This document shows positions 18,688 through 27,116 of a stretch of 64,000 nt of DNA, one piece after another. Made by a program: the position numbers and the translations under genes. How positions within the stretch are numbered: position 1 is the stretch's first letter; each line of letters opens with the position of its first letter. Origin of the DNA: Pseudomonas grimontii (GTDB taxonomy: Bacteria > Pseudomonadota > Gammaproteobacteria > Pseudomonadales > Pseudomonadaceae); contig NZ_VFES01000005.1 of NCBI RefSeq assembly GCF_007858185.1, positions 232,500 to 296,499 on the forward strand, given 5' to 3'. The notes under the pieces were generated by a model. That model saw only the letters and a list, made by a program, of their open reading frames with translations. It did no database searches and was not told the DNA's origin.

Positions 18688-19010
18688 TCAGATACCTCCA
18701 AGGGTGCAGGGAGTGGCAGCGGAAGAACGACGGGGCCGTCTGGCACGTTGACCAAGTCTTCAGGGAATCGCTGCGCATGGCTGGCATTTGGGCCGTTGGG
18801 AAGCGCGACGGTAATCACCAACTCCCCATCTTCGAGTTTTTCAACATCAGCACGGAACCAGGTGCTGGTGATCGCGGAAACAGGCAGAGTGTCGCCGTTA
18901 CCCATAGGCGAGAAGTCGAACGAATCTCCGTTGACGATCAGTGTCTCCCCTGCCTTAACGATGCTGAGATTAGGAGCAATGTTTGCGTCTGGCGAAAGTT
19001 TAATGCGCAT
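18684..19010 (-). CDS. small tail-module protein of unknown function
   Basis: 108 residues from the start at 19010 (MRIKLSPDANIAPN), which overlaps the stop of the fibre gene (TGATG) and so supports translational coupling. Beta-rich with a proline-rich C-terminus. Its place between fibre and fibre-assembly genes suggests a structural or chaperone role; no family is firmly recognised. Confidence 0.65.
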   Translation of the reverse strand: MRIKLSPDANIAPNLSIVKAGETLIVNGDSFDFSPMGNGDTLPVSAITSTWFRADVEKLEDGELVITVALPNGPNASHAQRFPEDLVNVPDGPVVLPLPLPAPLEVSE

Positions 19011-19792
19011 CAAAACCACCTCCCGATAGCCGTGTACTGAATCGTGTAAGTCTGGGATGCCCGGGCGAAAGCCTCTAAAAGCATGAGCGTCCCCCAGGAG
19101 GAAATTGATGCTGGAGATTTGCCTCCCGTCCACCCCGTAAATGCGGCGCTTGTAGTGACGTCGATTTCTACGGCGGGGATTGCTATGAAAGTAGCGGGCA
19201 TTGCAGCAGAAGGCACACCGCTACTTCCGTAAACCGAACCCTGCCCACCGACCAGAGCATTGATGGTTGATGTAAAGGTGGTAGTTCGAGTGCATATCAT
19301 GGTGCCGTCGGCAAACTTCACATACTGGCCATTGGCGTTACTGCCGCGCTCGATTATAGCGCCAGTAGGCTGCCCGCCAGCCTGCGACACCGTGCCGACG
19401 ATTCCAGCGGCCGCAAGTTTTTGCGCTGTGCCATTGGTGTTACCTGTCCCCCCCTTCTCGACCGGCAAAATATCGTAGTTGCCAGTAGTTCCGAGCGCAG
19501 CCAGCTTCGGCCCGAACTGGTTGTTCAGGCTGTTAAAGGCATCCGACAGCATCTTGTCATAGCCCTGCACGGGCATGATGGCGTAGGCCTCACCGCTAAC
19601 TGTTGGCCCTTTGTACGCAGGCAGGATCGAGATCACCGTGGCGCTCGCGACGTTGGCGACCTCATAGGTTGCACCATCCGGGCCGACGAACGAATCACCC
19701 ACCCTGGAGGATGCCGCGAAATCAACATCGGCGCCCGCGACTGTAGTGCTGCCGTTTTGAACAGACACTGTTCCGGCTCTTTGCCAAACCAT
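19010..19792 (-). CDS. tail fibre protein
   Basis: 260 residues. The N-terminal part (VWQRAGTVSVQNGSTTVAG) matches the start of many tail-fibre proteins. The middle EKGGTGNTNGTAQKLAAAG is a fibre-repeat motif seen in phage tail collar proteins, and the Gly/Thr/Ser-rich C-terminus would be the receptor-binding tip. It acts at host adsorption. A terminator-RBS linker precedes it. Confidence 0.8.
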   Translation of the reverse strand: MVWQRAGTVSVQNGSTTVAGADVDFAASSRVGDSFVGPDGATYEVANVASATVISILPAYKGPTVSGEAYAIMPVQGYDKMLSDAFNSLNNQFGPKLAALGTTGNYDILPVEKGGTGNTNGTAQKLAAAGIVGTVSQAGGQPTGAIIERGSNANGQYVKFADGTMICTRTTTFTSTINALVGGQGSVYGSSGVPSAAMPATFIAIPAVEIDVTTSAAFTGWTGGKSPASISSWGTLMLLEAFARASQTYTIQYTAIGRWF

Positions 19793-19806
19793 ACTTTTCT
19801 CCAGGC

Positions 19807-19830
19807 AATAAAAAACCGCGCACGGCGGTT
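19807..19830 (-). terminator. terminator in terminator-RBS linker, copy 1
   Basis: Minus strand: AACCGC-CGTGC-GCGGTT, then a T-run and TTATTGCCTGGAGAAAAG, the ribosome site of the fibre gene. The latter half is nearly identical to two other linkers at 24306 and 24976. Confidence 0.7.
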
Positions 19831-19857
19831 ATCGGGTTCTATTCGTATTAGTAACGG

Positions 19858-20512
19858 TTATGAAATTGGTTTTGCGAAAACTACAGGGGTATAAAGTGTG
19901 GTCTGAATATCTACGCCAACGACTTGCATAACAAGCCTATTGTTTGCATAGTCCCAAACAGCGTACTGGTTTCCTTGCCTCGTCTGCCCCCCGGCTACAT
20001 CCATTGCGATATTGTTTAGGAGCATGAAATCTCCTGTGTTTAGTGGTGAGACGGCTGTCCAACTTAACAAAGAGACACCCTGACCGGTACTCTGAGACCC
20101 TAGGTAAGTCCAAGATGTTATGGCTCTAGTAAATTGAGCAGCGGCCGTACCATTGTCGAAGAGAAGCTTTGACGACCCATCCCATAACCTAAGACCGAAC
20201 AACGCTGTAGGACTTGATTGGTAAGCCGCGCAAAACCAGTCACCAGATGTTCCCACACCAGCAATACCAGTGAAAGAGAAACCCGTCCACCCTCCTGCCC
20301 CCCCCAGATATTTTACAAAAACAAAGCGTGTTCGACTGGGCTGGCCTGACGAACACTAGTGGTGGCTCTTGACTGGTAACTACTACCGGGAACGCTACGC
20401 CTGCACCACCAGTGCCGGAGTATGCTCCCTTAGCTATAACCACAAGTCTAGTGAATTCAGAATCAAGAACTACTACGTCGCTTGTATTTGAAAAGGTTAG
20501 TCCGAATGTCAT
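19858..20512 (-). CDS. tail protein gene split by a G8 tract, possibly phase variable
   Basis: The first frame (20512 to 20240) begins MTFGLTFSNTSDVVV, and the second frame (ending 19858) continues WTGFSFTGIAGVGTSGDWFC. They are joined at a run of eight G on the minus strand (plus C at 20298-20305). Removing one G gives one continuous 217-residue protein, with SGGAGGWTGFSF across the join. The start MTFGLTF resembles MSFGMRIWG of the gene upstream. It lies between the J-like gene set and the tail fibre. This is either a sequencing or replication error, a pseudogene, or a slippage switch. Confidence 0.65.
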
Positions 20513-20850
20513 TATCTGTACTTCATAACTAAAAGACGTTGTGGAGTTAGAACACCAAGCGGTCCGTTCGTATTAGGTTGACCCCAAAAGACAGTCACTC
20601 CATTATTACCAACTATCGGGGTATATTGTATATTTCGAATGTTTTGACCATCTGTTCCGTAGTTTGTGATAGGTACGCATACTGCCGAGTGAGTAGCCGG
20701 GGTAACTCCAGGAATTGATATAAAGATGGATCGGCTAGGAGCATAGTCAGCGCTTAATAGCACGGCAGAATAAACAACCCTGACAGTAAAAGAGTTCTCG
20801 TCTAACTCAAGGGCGCCATTGGCGCCCCATATCCTCATTCCGAAACTCAT
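20512..20850 (-). CDS. small tail protein downstream of J
   Basis: 112 residues starting MSFGMRIWGANGALELDE. Start overlaps the J-like stop (ATGA) and its stop overlaps the next start (TAATG), so all are translated together. AT content is higher than in J. The N-terminus resembles the next gene, suggesting two related tail-tip proteins. Function unknown. Confidence 0.65.
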   Translation of the reverse strand: MSFGMRIWGANGALELDENSFTVRVVYSAVLLSADYAPSRSIFISIPGVTPATHSAVCVPITNYGTDGQNIRNIQYTPIVGNNGVTVFWGQPNTNGPLGVLTPQRLLVMKYR

Positions 20851-23800
20851 GCCGTCAGATCTCCAAGCTGTACACGCTTAACCCCGGTTTCGTCGTAGAC
20901 CTTGATCGCGCGGTTAGTCATGGTCAGGCGCCCACCGCCAGGTGCCGGACCGTTGAACTCCAGATTGCCCGCCTTATCAAGGCGCCATCCCTGAGCACCA
21001 GCGACGTAGTTATCCGATTGCAGCGCCTGGCCGATCTTCAGCATGCTGATGCTGCCGTCCTGGATGAAGGCCGAACTGATGAACGTCTGCCCACCAGATA
21101 CCGAGAACGGCGAAACCGGCACACCGTTCGCCAAGTTCAACAGCATGAACGTGTCAGCCCTCACCACGAACTGCGACGACACTCCAGACGGATCGACCTG
21201 CAGGCCCAGGCCAAACGAGGCGGCGTACTTCTGCCCGCCAGGAGCGGTCTCCATCTTCACTGACCAGAGAGTCGACAATTGGCCATTGGTATTGGCAAGC
21301 GCCGAAGAAGTCTCCTGAATTGACGAGGTGTTCTGCCCGACCGTTGCCTGCAACTGAGTGGTCTTGGTCGCCTCCGCCTCGATCGCCGTGGCTCGCACCT
21401 TGCTCTCTTGGACGATGGCCGCGGTGCTGGCCCAGCCTTTGAGAGCATCAGCCTTCGCCCCACTGCCGCTGTCGTCTCGGGCAGAAGCGCGCAGCGCATT
21501 GGTAGTGCCGGCCTGAGCCGTGACTGCGCCATCGAGTTTGGTGATGTTGGTCGTATTGGTGCTGACCTGCTGTGCCAGTCCATTGGCCGTCTCAACCGAT
21601 TGCCCCACGTCCAGCCAGTACGTGGAATTCGGCGGCGGGCTGTTCACAGGCACTTCCTGCTTCGCCTGGTAGATGCGATCGCCAGCTACCACCATCTGAC
21701 CTTGCAGGTACACCTGCGCAGGCACGTACGCGCCAAGACCGTCCAGGCTGTCAATCTGGTCCTGCAGGCCTTCCAGCTCGCTGAGCAGGTCTTCGCCAAG
21801 CTCGGTCTTGGTGACCTTGCCGGTGAGCATCTCAAGAATAGGCCCAGCGTCCGAACTAGCCTGCCCAATCACGCCATTGCCGACCGGATAGAACGGCCCC
21901 ACGTTTCCGGTGCGGTCAACCAGGCGCGCCCAGAAGAACAGGGTTGCGCCTGCCAAGAGCGACTGCATGCGGTAATCCGCCTGAGGATGCGCCAAGTCGG
22001 CAAGCTTGATAGCCGCCGCCAGGTCGTTCGCAGGCCCATACCACAACTCGGTGCGCTGGGTATCCTCGGCGCCAGCAGGGAAACCCCAGCGAATGCCGAT
22101 GCCGAACAGTTCGCTGGTGGTAGTCAGGAACGCCACCGCCGGCGGCAGGCCGACCTTCCCTTCCAGATTGGTCAGGTTGGAGCTTTTCCAGATCGACGAG
22201 ATTTCGAAGGCGCTCACCGACCGAACCCGGGCCAGGTAGGCGCCCGAGTAAATGCCGGTGACATCCACGCTTGTCGCGCCAGTGCGCTGCAGCTTGATCC
22301 AGTTGCCGCTGTCCTTGCGCCACTCCACGTCATAGGCGACAGCACCAGCCACGGCCGGCCACGAGATGTTCATGGTGCTGATGGCGATGCCTTGGTTCAC
22401 GGCGTAGCTCGATGTGAGCGTGACGCTTGCCGGCGCCGGAACGACAGTGATCGGCACAACGCTGATTGGGCGCTCCTCCAGCCGGGCGCCGGTGTCGATG
22501 TGCGCGAATTTGCTCGGGTCATACTGCACGGCCGAGATCTCAAACACGCCAGGCTCCGGCCGGGCCACGCTCACCACCCTGTACAACGGGATTGCCAGGT
22601 CGTCGGCATCCAGCGCCCATACCAGTTCGGGTTCGGGCGCAACGGAGTAAGCCACGGTAACGGTGACCTGCCGGCCGCTGACCAGTTGCACGGTACGGCC
22701 CTCACACTTGCCGTCTGGCAGGTTGAGGATCAGCCGGTCACCGGGCTTGGCCTGGGTATCGCGGTCCAGCGTGATGACCTTGCCATTCACTGCGGAGATA
22801 CGCCCACCCACGGGGCGACCCGCCAGCAGTTCGTCCGCGATAGGAATCACGTAGCCAGGCAACGGAATACGCCCGTCGAGACCGACCTTGAAGGTAACCG
22901 CCCGATCCTTGGAGTTCGTGAGCAGCGCCCACTTGCCCCGGCGCTGGGCCTCGGATTCGCGGGTGCAGCCGATGGCACTGATCTCCAGCGGGTTGTCGCC
23001 GTAGCGCCGCTGCAGCTTGGCATCGGTCACAGCGGTGACATCGGTGTCGTAGTTGTTCAGCGGGTTGTCGTAGCTGATCAGCGCCCGTGTGTAGCGGGTG
23101 CGCTCCGACGCACTGGAGTAAGTGAACTTGCCGTCGATGACGTTCGCCCGGGTGTAGGCGAAGTCGAAGTCGGTGGCGCGCGGCATATCCGCCAGGGTGA
23201 ACACCTGGCCCTGGGCCCAGTAAGTCATGCCCCGGTAGATCGTGGAGATGTCACGCAGCAGAGACCAGGCGTCAGCCTTGCTTTGCAGATTCAGGTTGCA
23301 GATGAAGCGCGGCTCCTGGCCACCCTTCCCGTCCGGTACAAGCTGGTCACAGTACTGCGAGATTCGGTACAGCTCCCATTTGTCCACCATCCACGGCTTG
23401 ATACGACGGCCAAGGCCGAAGCGGTCTGCGGTGGTGATGTCGTAGGTCATCCAAACCGCGTTATCGGTCCAGGCTTGCTTGAATGTTCCGTCCCAAACGC
23501 CCGAGTAGGTACGAGACAAAGGGTCATAATTGCTCGGCACCTGCATCTTCTTCAGCTTTGTCTCGACCGTGACGGCCGGGATGCTGCGGAACTGCTCAGC
23601 GGAGAACTCGATGTAGAGCAGCGCAGTATTTGGGTAGCGGATCTTCGCGTCGATCACCTCGGTGAAGCCGGCGATCTGCATGGTGTCGGAGATTTTGTTG
23701 TTGTTCTGGTTGACGGTCAGGCGCGTGATTTTCATCAACCAGCCGGTGGTCGCCTTTGGAAGATCAATACGGCGTGTCCGCTCGTACAGGCTGGTGGTCT

Positions 23801-24305
23801 TGCCGTCGACAGCCTCGCTCAGCACCTGCTGATAGGCACCGCCATCGGTGGCCAGCTCAACCTTGTATTCGATCCGGTAGCCATTGACGTTTCCACCAGA
23901 GTCCACGGACTGAAGCGCAGGCCACGCAAAACGAACGCGCACAGCGGAGAGCTGGGTATTGCTGATGGCCCGCACCCACGGCGTCCCGCTGCGTAGCTCG
24001 GTACTGATGGTTGTCTCGTTTTCGACCGAAGGGATGCCCTGGATATAGCTCTGATCCACGGCCCCGGTGCGCCACTCCCACTTCACGTTTGGGAAGTTCA
24101 TGTTGCCCTGGGGGTCTTGCAGCGGCGTGTTGTCGAGGTAGATGTCCTTGGCGGTCGGCGTACCTTCGAACTCGCCCTCCCCGACAGCAATCAGCATCTT
24201 GGCAATAGCAACAGAGCGCAGGCTGTCTGGCGCTTCCGTTGGGGTTTTTGGTTTCTCTTCGCCGCCCTTTGCGCCGTGGATATCAAACTTGCGTGCTGCG
24301 CCCAT
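20847..24305 (-). CDS. tail tip attachment protein J (host specificity)
   Basis: 1152 residues, the normal size of lambda J-like proteins. The N-terminal half is the J core with VKWEWRTG and WALDADD segments. Fibronectin-type repeats follow in the middle (about residues 620-800), and a DUF1983-like C-terminal part holds RADTFMLLN and then AFIQDGSISMLKIG. It forms the central tail tip that contacts the receptor. It is preceded by terminator-RBS linker copy 2. Confidence 0.92.
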   Translation of the reverse strand: MGAARKFDIHGAKGGEEKPKTPTEAPDSLRSVAIAKMLIAVGEGEFEGTPTAKDIYLDNTPLQDPQGNMNFPNVKWEWRTGAVDQSYIQGIPSVENETTISTELRSGTPWVRAISNTQLSAVRVRFAWPALQSVDSGGNVNGYRIEYKVELATDGGAYQQVLSEAVDGKTTSLYERTRRIDLPKATTGWLMKITRLTVNQNNNKISDTMQIAGFTEVIDAKIRYPNTALLYIEFSAEQFRSIPAVTVETKLKKMQVPSNYDPLSRTYSGVWDGTFKQAWTDNAVWMTYDITTADRFGLGRRIKPWMVDKWELYRISQYCDQLVPDGKGGQEPRFICNLNLQSKADAWSLLRDISTIYRGMTYWAQGQVFTLADMPRATDFDFAYTRANVIDGKFTYSSASERTRYTRALISYDNPLNNYDTDVTAVTDAKLQRRYGDNPLEISAIGCTRESEAQRRGKWALLTNSKDRAVTFKVGLDGRIPLPGYVIPIADELLAGRPVGGRISAVNGKVITLDRDTQAKPGDRLILNLPDGKCEGRTVQLVSGRQVTVTVAYSVAPEPELVWALDADDLAIPLYRVVSVARPEPGVFEISAVQYDPSKFAHIDTGARLEERPISVVPITVVPAPASVTLTSSYAVNQGIAISTMNISWPAVAGAVAYDVEWRKDSGNWIKLQRTGATSVDVTGIYSGAYLARVRSVSAFEISSIWKSSNLTNLEGKVGLPPAVAFLTTTSELFGIGIRWGFPAGAEDTQRTELWYGPANDLAAAIKLADLAHPQADYRMQSLLAGATLFFWARLVDRTGNVGPFYPVGNGVIGQASSDAGPILEMLTGKVTKTELGEDLLSELEGLQDQIDSLDGLGAYVPAQVYLQGQMVVAGDRIYQAKQEVPVNSPPPNSTYWLDVGQSVETANGLAQQVSTNTTNITKLDGAVTAQAGTTNALRASARDDSGSGAKADALKGWASTAAIVQESKVRATAIEAEATKTTQLQATVGQNTSSIQETSSALANTNGQLSTLWSVKMETAPGGQKYAASFGLGLQVDPSGVSSQFVVRADTFMLLNLANGVPVSPFSVSGGQTFISSAFIQDGSISMLKIGQALQSDNYVAGAQGWRLDKAGNLEFNGPAPGGGRLTMTNRAIKVYDETGVKRVQLGDLTA

Positions 24306-24346
24306 GCTTTTCTCCAGGCAATAAAAAACCGGCTCGTGGCCGGCTG
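24306..24346 (-). promoter_or_regulatory. terminator-RBS linker, copy 2
   Basis: Minus strand: a CCGGC/GCCGG hairpin, a T-run, then TTATTGCCTGGAGAAAAG and the J ATG. The segment is nearly identical to the linkers at 19793 and 24976. Confidence 0.7.
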
Positions 24347-24363
24347 TAGTGCTGCAGGTTTCG

Positions 24364-24975
24364 TTACATCTGATCTTCGGCGTAGATTGCGGCGCTGATA
24401 ATTGCTCCGCCGACCCTGCGCTTGCCGTAGCAGAGCGAGACAGGGTTACCCGACGCTGTTGTGTTCTGTGCTGAGCCGAAGGCGTAGCCGGGCGTGTTCT
24501 CGGGGGCCGCGCTGGTCTTGAGGCCGCCGGCCTGAGGGCTGAGCATCTGGATGACGCCGCCCAACACCATCGACCCGCCCATCATGATCAGGGCGGAGCC
24601 AAAAGGCGCACCTGCACCAAAGGTGCCGCCGGTGATGACGAGGCCGACGACGATCAGGACGGCACCGATGATGGTTTGCAGTGCTCCGCCACGCTTGCTC
24701 CCGGTGATGACCGGCGCAATACGAATATCGCCATCGCCCGTGAATTCAAGTTCCTTTTCCGCCAGATTCGTCTTTCCGCGAAAAACGGCGAACTCGATCC
24801 CTTTGGATTTTGCGTTGGATAGGAAGCGCTCAAAGCCTGGAATTTGAACGCACAGAGCTTTCACCGCCTCGGCCGGAGACCTCACAGCCATTCGGAATGA
24901 GCGGCCAAACTGTCGAAGTTGACCGTAAAGTAGGATCGTGGTCATGGGCTGATAATTGATAACGAGTGCTGCCAT
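24364..24975 (-). CDS. tail assembly protein I
   Basis: 203 residues. The N-terminus is a ubiquitin-like fold (YGQLRQFGRSFRMAVRSPAEAVKALC), the middle carries two hydrophobic glycine-rich segments, and the C-terminus ends in the SLCYGKRRVGGAIISAAIYAED signature of lambda gpI. It is needed for tail tip assembly. The start at 24975 was chosen because CTGGAG precedes it in the linker. Confidence 0.88.
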   Translation of the reverse strand: MAALVINYQPMTTILLYGQLRQFGRSFRMAVRSPAEAVKALCVQIPGFERFLSNAKSKGIEFAVFRGKTNLAEKELEFTGDGDIRIAPVITGSKRGGALQTIIGAVLIVVGLVITGGTFGAGAPFGSALIMMGGSMVLGGVIQMLSPQAGGLKTSAAPENTPGYAFGSAQNTTASGNPVSLCYGKRRVGGAIISAAIYAEDQM

Positions 24976-25017
24976 TGACTTTTCTCCAGGCAATAAAAAG
25001 CCCGCCGAAGCGAGCCT
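24976..25017 (-). promoter_or_regulatory. terminator-RBS linker, copy 3
   Basis: Minus strand: a GC-rich hairpin (GGCTCGCTTCGGCGGGC), a T-run, then TTATTGCCTGGAGAAAAG and the gene I ATG. It separates gene I from the upstream lipoprotein cargo gene. Confidence 0.65.
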
Positions 25018-25036
25018 TGATTGAAAGTGGTTACTG

Positions 25037-25387
25037 CTACAGGCAGCCCTGCAGCGCGCCCAGTCTTTTGTTGGCAATCCAGTTGCCAACCACTACGTAA
25101 TACATTGCCTCAGATCCGGCGCCCTTTGGCTGTATATCAACAAAGTACTGCGAGCCCTCTGTGAATACCGTGTATCCGGAGTCTCGGCCCGGCTGAAGAG
25201 TTGCACCAGGTGTGCCGCCGAAGATCGACTGGTTCTGCCATTCGTACTGAACGCATTTCGCGAGTGCCGCGTCAGATTTCTTCGAGGTCAATACTTTGTA
25301 GGGTCCCGCCTGGCGAGCCTCGTTCATCGTTGGCGCCATGCACCCCGCCAGCATCGCCACCACTACAGCCGCTATCAAAATCCGCAT
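25037..25387 (-). CDS. phage-borne lipoprotein, paralogue of a host lipoprotein
   Basis: 116 residues with a lipobox (MLAGCM) at about residue 13-18. It aligns end to end with the host lipoprotein at 6785-7138 (117 residues), sharing MNEAR, GPYK, YFVD, GAGS and terminal CL. It lies between tail genes I and K on the same strand and ends at a linker, so it is a cargo gene read with the late genes or from its own promoter. A lysogen-expressed envelope protein is a reasonable inference, for example for superinfection exclusion. Confidence 0.75.
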   Translation of the reverse strand: MRILIAAVVVAMLAGCMAPTMNEARQAGPYKVLTSKKSDAALAKCVQYEWQNQSIFGGTPGATLQPGRDSGYTVFTEGSQYFVDIQPKGAGSEAMYYVVVGNWIANKRLGALQGCL

Positions 25388-25525
25388 GATCGATCCTCGT
25401 CCTGAAAGTGGCGACTGTAACGCGGACCTGTCCGGGCATCCAGCGTGGATGGAATGCCAGTAACTGGGCAGAGGTTCGGCGTAGTAGCGTTATGCTTTCA
25501 TGGACATTGAGAGTCAAGGAGCTGC

Positions 25526-25849
25526 ATGAATTCTTCGAATAGAGCAAAGTCGGACGCCATTAAGGAGCAATACGATATTTTGAGCGAGGCGGACGATGCC
25601 AAGCTCCGTCAGTCAGCGAGAAGCGTGATAGATGGAGTTACGGCCGGCACTTTCATGGCAGCACAGAGCGTTAGCGTAACGCTGATTCCTCTTGAGGTTC
25701 AAATGGCTGACAGACAGGTATTGCCAGATATCGATTTCAAGAGAATGGACGCAGTCATAGGCAATATAAAGAGCGACGACGATCCCTTGCTTTCAGGGGC
25801 CGCCGAGGCTTGGCGCCTCGACACTGACCAGCATGAAGGCCTGAATTAA
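25526..25849 (+). CDS. hypothetical cargo protein on plus strand
   Basis: 107 residues, soluble, no recognised motif. CAAGGAGCTGC before the ATG is a strong ribosome site. It is opposite in direction to the tail operon that surrounds it and is followed by a perfect 9-bp hairpin, so it looks like an independently expressed moron. The interval 25388-25525 probably holds divergent promoters for it and the lipoprotein. Confidence 0.6.
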   Translation: MNSSNRAKSDAIKEQYDILSEADDAKLRQSARSVIDGVTAGTFMAAQSVSVTLIPLEVQMADRQVLPDIDFKRMDAVIGNIKSDDDPLLSGAAEAWRLDTDQHEGLN

Positions 25850-25856
25850 GGATTTC

Positions 25857-25887
25857 CCAGTCCTTCGCCTGCAAGCCCAAGGACTGG
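25857..25887. other. hairpin between two plus-strand cargo genes
   Basis: CCAGTCCTT pairs perfectly with AAGGACTGG across a 13-base loop. No T-run follows. It may stabilise the first message or attenuate the second. Confidence 0.45.
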
Positions 25888-25927
25888 GGTTGCGCCAATA
25901 TCGGCGCGTTTATGACCTGGAGGTCAA

Positions 25928-26197
25928 ATGAGTGATAACAAAGGCGGCATCAGCATGCTAACTCTCGATCAGCGACTGGCTGCACTTGAGAGCGCTGTAA
26001 GTACCACCGCTACCGCACACACCAACGCTATAGCAGGCATTATTACCGCCATATGCAATTTGCCTGAAACGGACGTCAGCCAATTGGAAAAAGATCTTAC
26101 TGAGCTGAAGTCATTGCCCACTCAGGGCGTTGAGCCAATTCTCTATGGAAATTTGATCGACCTGTTCATTTCACGGATTGAGCATGCCCGTAAGTAA
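25928..26197 (+). CDS. small hypothetical cargo protein
   Basis: 89 residues, helical, no Cys or membrane segment. GACCTGGAGGTCAA precedes the ATG. Second of two plus-strand genes inside the minus-strand tail operon. Its end overlaps the tail of a short minus-strand gene by 32 bases. Confidence 0.6.
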   Translation: MSDNKGGISMLTLDQRLAALESAVSTTATAHTNAIAGIITAICNLPETDVSQLEKDLTELKSLPTQGVEPILYGNLIDLFISRIEHARK

Positions 26198-26324
26198 ACC
26201 CCAGTAAACGCCGATTTTGACCTACCGAAATCACTGCGCGCCAACGAAAGGTGGCATTGTCGCGAATTACAGTACCGACAATGCGCACCTGCCCGTCAGC
26301 AGTAACTTCAAAGGGCTGGTTCAT
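26166..26324 (-). CDS. small protein upstream of the cargo block, in tail operon
   Basis: 52 residues beginning MNQPFEVTADGQVRIVG. AGGAGAG lies eight bases before the ATG, a good ribosome site, and the gene follows the K-like gene in the same direction by 25 bases. Beta-rich sequence, probably a small tail component or a chaperone. It was found by reading this gap; its short length makes it uncertain. Confidence 0.55.
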   Translation of the reverse strand: MNQPFEVTADGQVRIVGTVIRDNATFRWRAVISVGQNRRLLGFTYGHAQSVK

Positions 26325-26349
26325 AATTCTCTCCTGTGGCCGTGCCGCG

Positions 26350-27114
26350 TCATATTGGTTGTCTTGCGTCTTTGTGCCTGAGGATCAGGCGCGTCCGGTC
26401 ATGCCAAGGGCCTCCGTAGACGATGATCTCGGACGGCCTGCCGTACAGATGGTGCAGCAGGAATGGGCCTGGCCCGAACGTGCCCGACTCTTCGCCAGGT
26501 AACGCCGGATCAGTGCCCAGATAGATCCCGGCATGGTTCGGGTGAACTGTCCGCCCGACGTGCATGACGATCATGTCGCCACGCTGTGGGCGGTCGACAC
26601 GCACGAAACCGGCAGCCTCGTAGTTCACCTCGTACAGGCTGGCGTTCTCTGCACTCTCCCACCAACCATCGGTGCGCTGGAATGCTTCGAACTCAAGGCC
26701 CCACTCACGTTGATACCAGTCAGCGCAGACCTGCCAGCAGTCCCATGCGCCGTGCACGAACGGGCGCTTGAGCAAAGGAGTACTGCCCGTTGGCGTGATC
26801 GTGCGCATGTCGCCCTCGGGCCAAGACAAAATGTGCCAAGGCAAGGCCGTGGCCTCGCATATGGCCAAGTCATGCGGTGACGGCCTGCTGGTGGCGTCCG
26901 GGTGCGAGTGAACGATGCCGATAACTTCGCCCAAGTCTTCCGCCGCGGCGTAGTCCTCGGGATCGAGCCGGAACTCTTCGCTCGGCTCCGTAGCGATGTT
27001 CCGGCACGGGAAATACTTCTGCTTGCGCCCGATGACCAGCAGCAGGCCGCAACATTCTTTCGGGTACTGGGCCGCCGCGTGCGCCTGGATGGCCGCTATG
27101 ATGTGCTTGCGCAT
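26350..27114 (-). CDS. tail tip protein K (JAB + NlpC/P60)
   Basis: 254 residues. The N-terminal JAB/MPN domain has HSHP followed by the Ser and Asp of the JAMM motif (SPHD) near residue 80. The C-terminal NlpC/P60 domain has the catalytic Cys in DCWQ near residue 121 and His in HAGIYLG. Lambda gpK has the same order. It acts in tail-tip assembly and may open the cell wall at injection. Start at 27114. Confidence 0.92.
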   Translation of the reverse strand: MRKHIIAAIQAHAAAQYPKECCGLLLVIGRKQKYFPCRNIATEPSEEFRLDPEDYAAAEDLGEVIGIVHSHPDATSRPSPHDLAICEATALPWHILSWPEGDMRTITPTGSTPLLKRPFVHGAWDCWQVCADWYQREWGLEFEAFQRTDGWWESAENASLYEVNYEAAGFVRVDRPQRGDMIVMHVGRTVHPNHAGIYLGTDPALPGEESGTFGPGPFLLHHLYGRPSEIIVYGGPWHDRTRLILRHKDARQPI

Positions 27115-27116
27115 GT

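Noticed and set aside
21408..23996. 862-codon open frame on the plus strand
   Set aside because: It is antisense to the J-like gene along its whole length, with Arg/His-rich low-quality sequence and no ribosome site; an effect of high GC.
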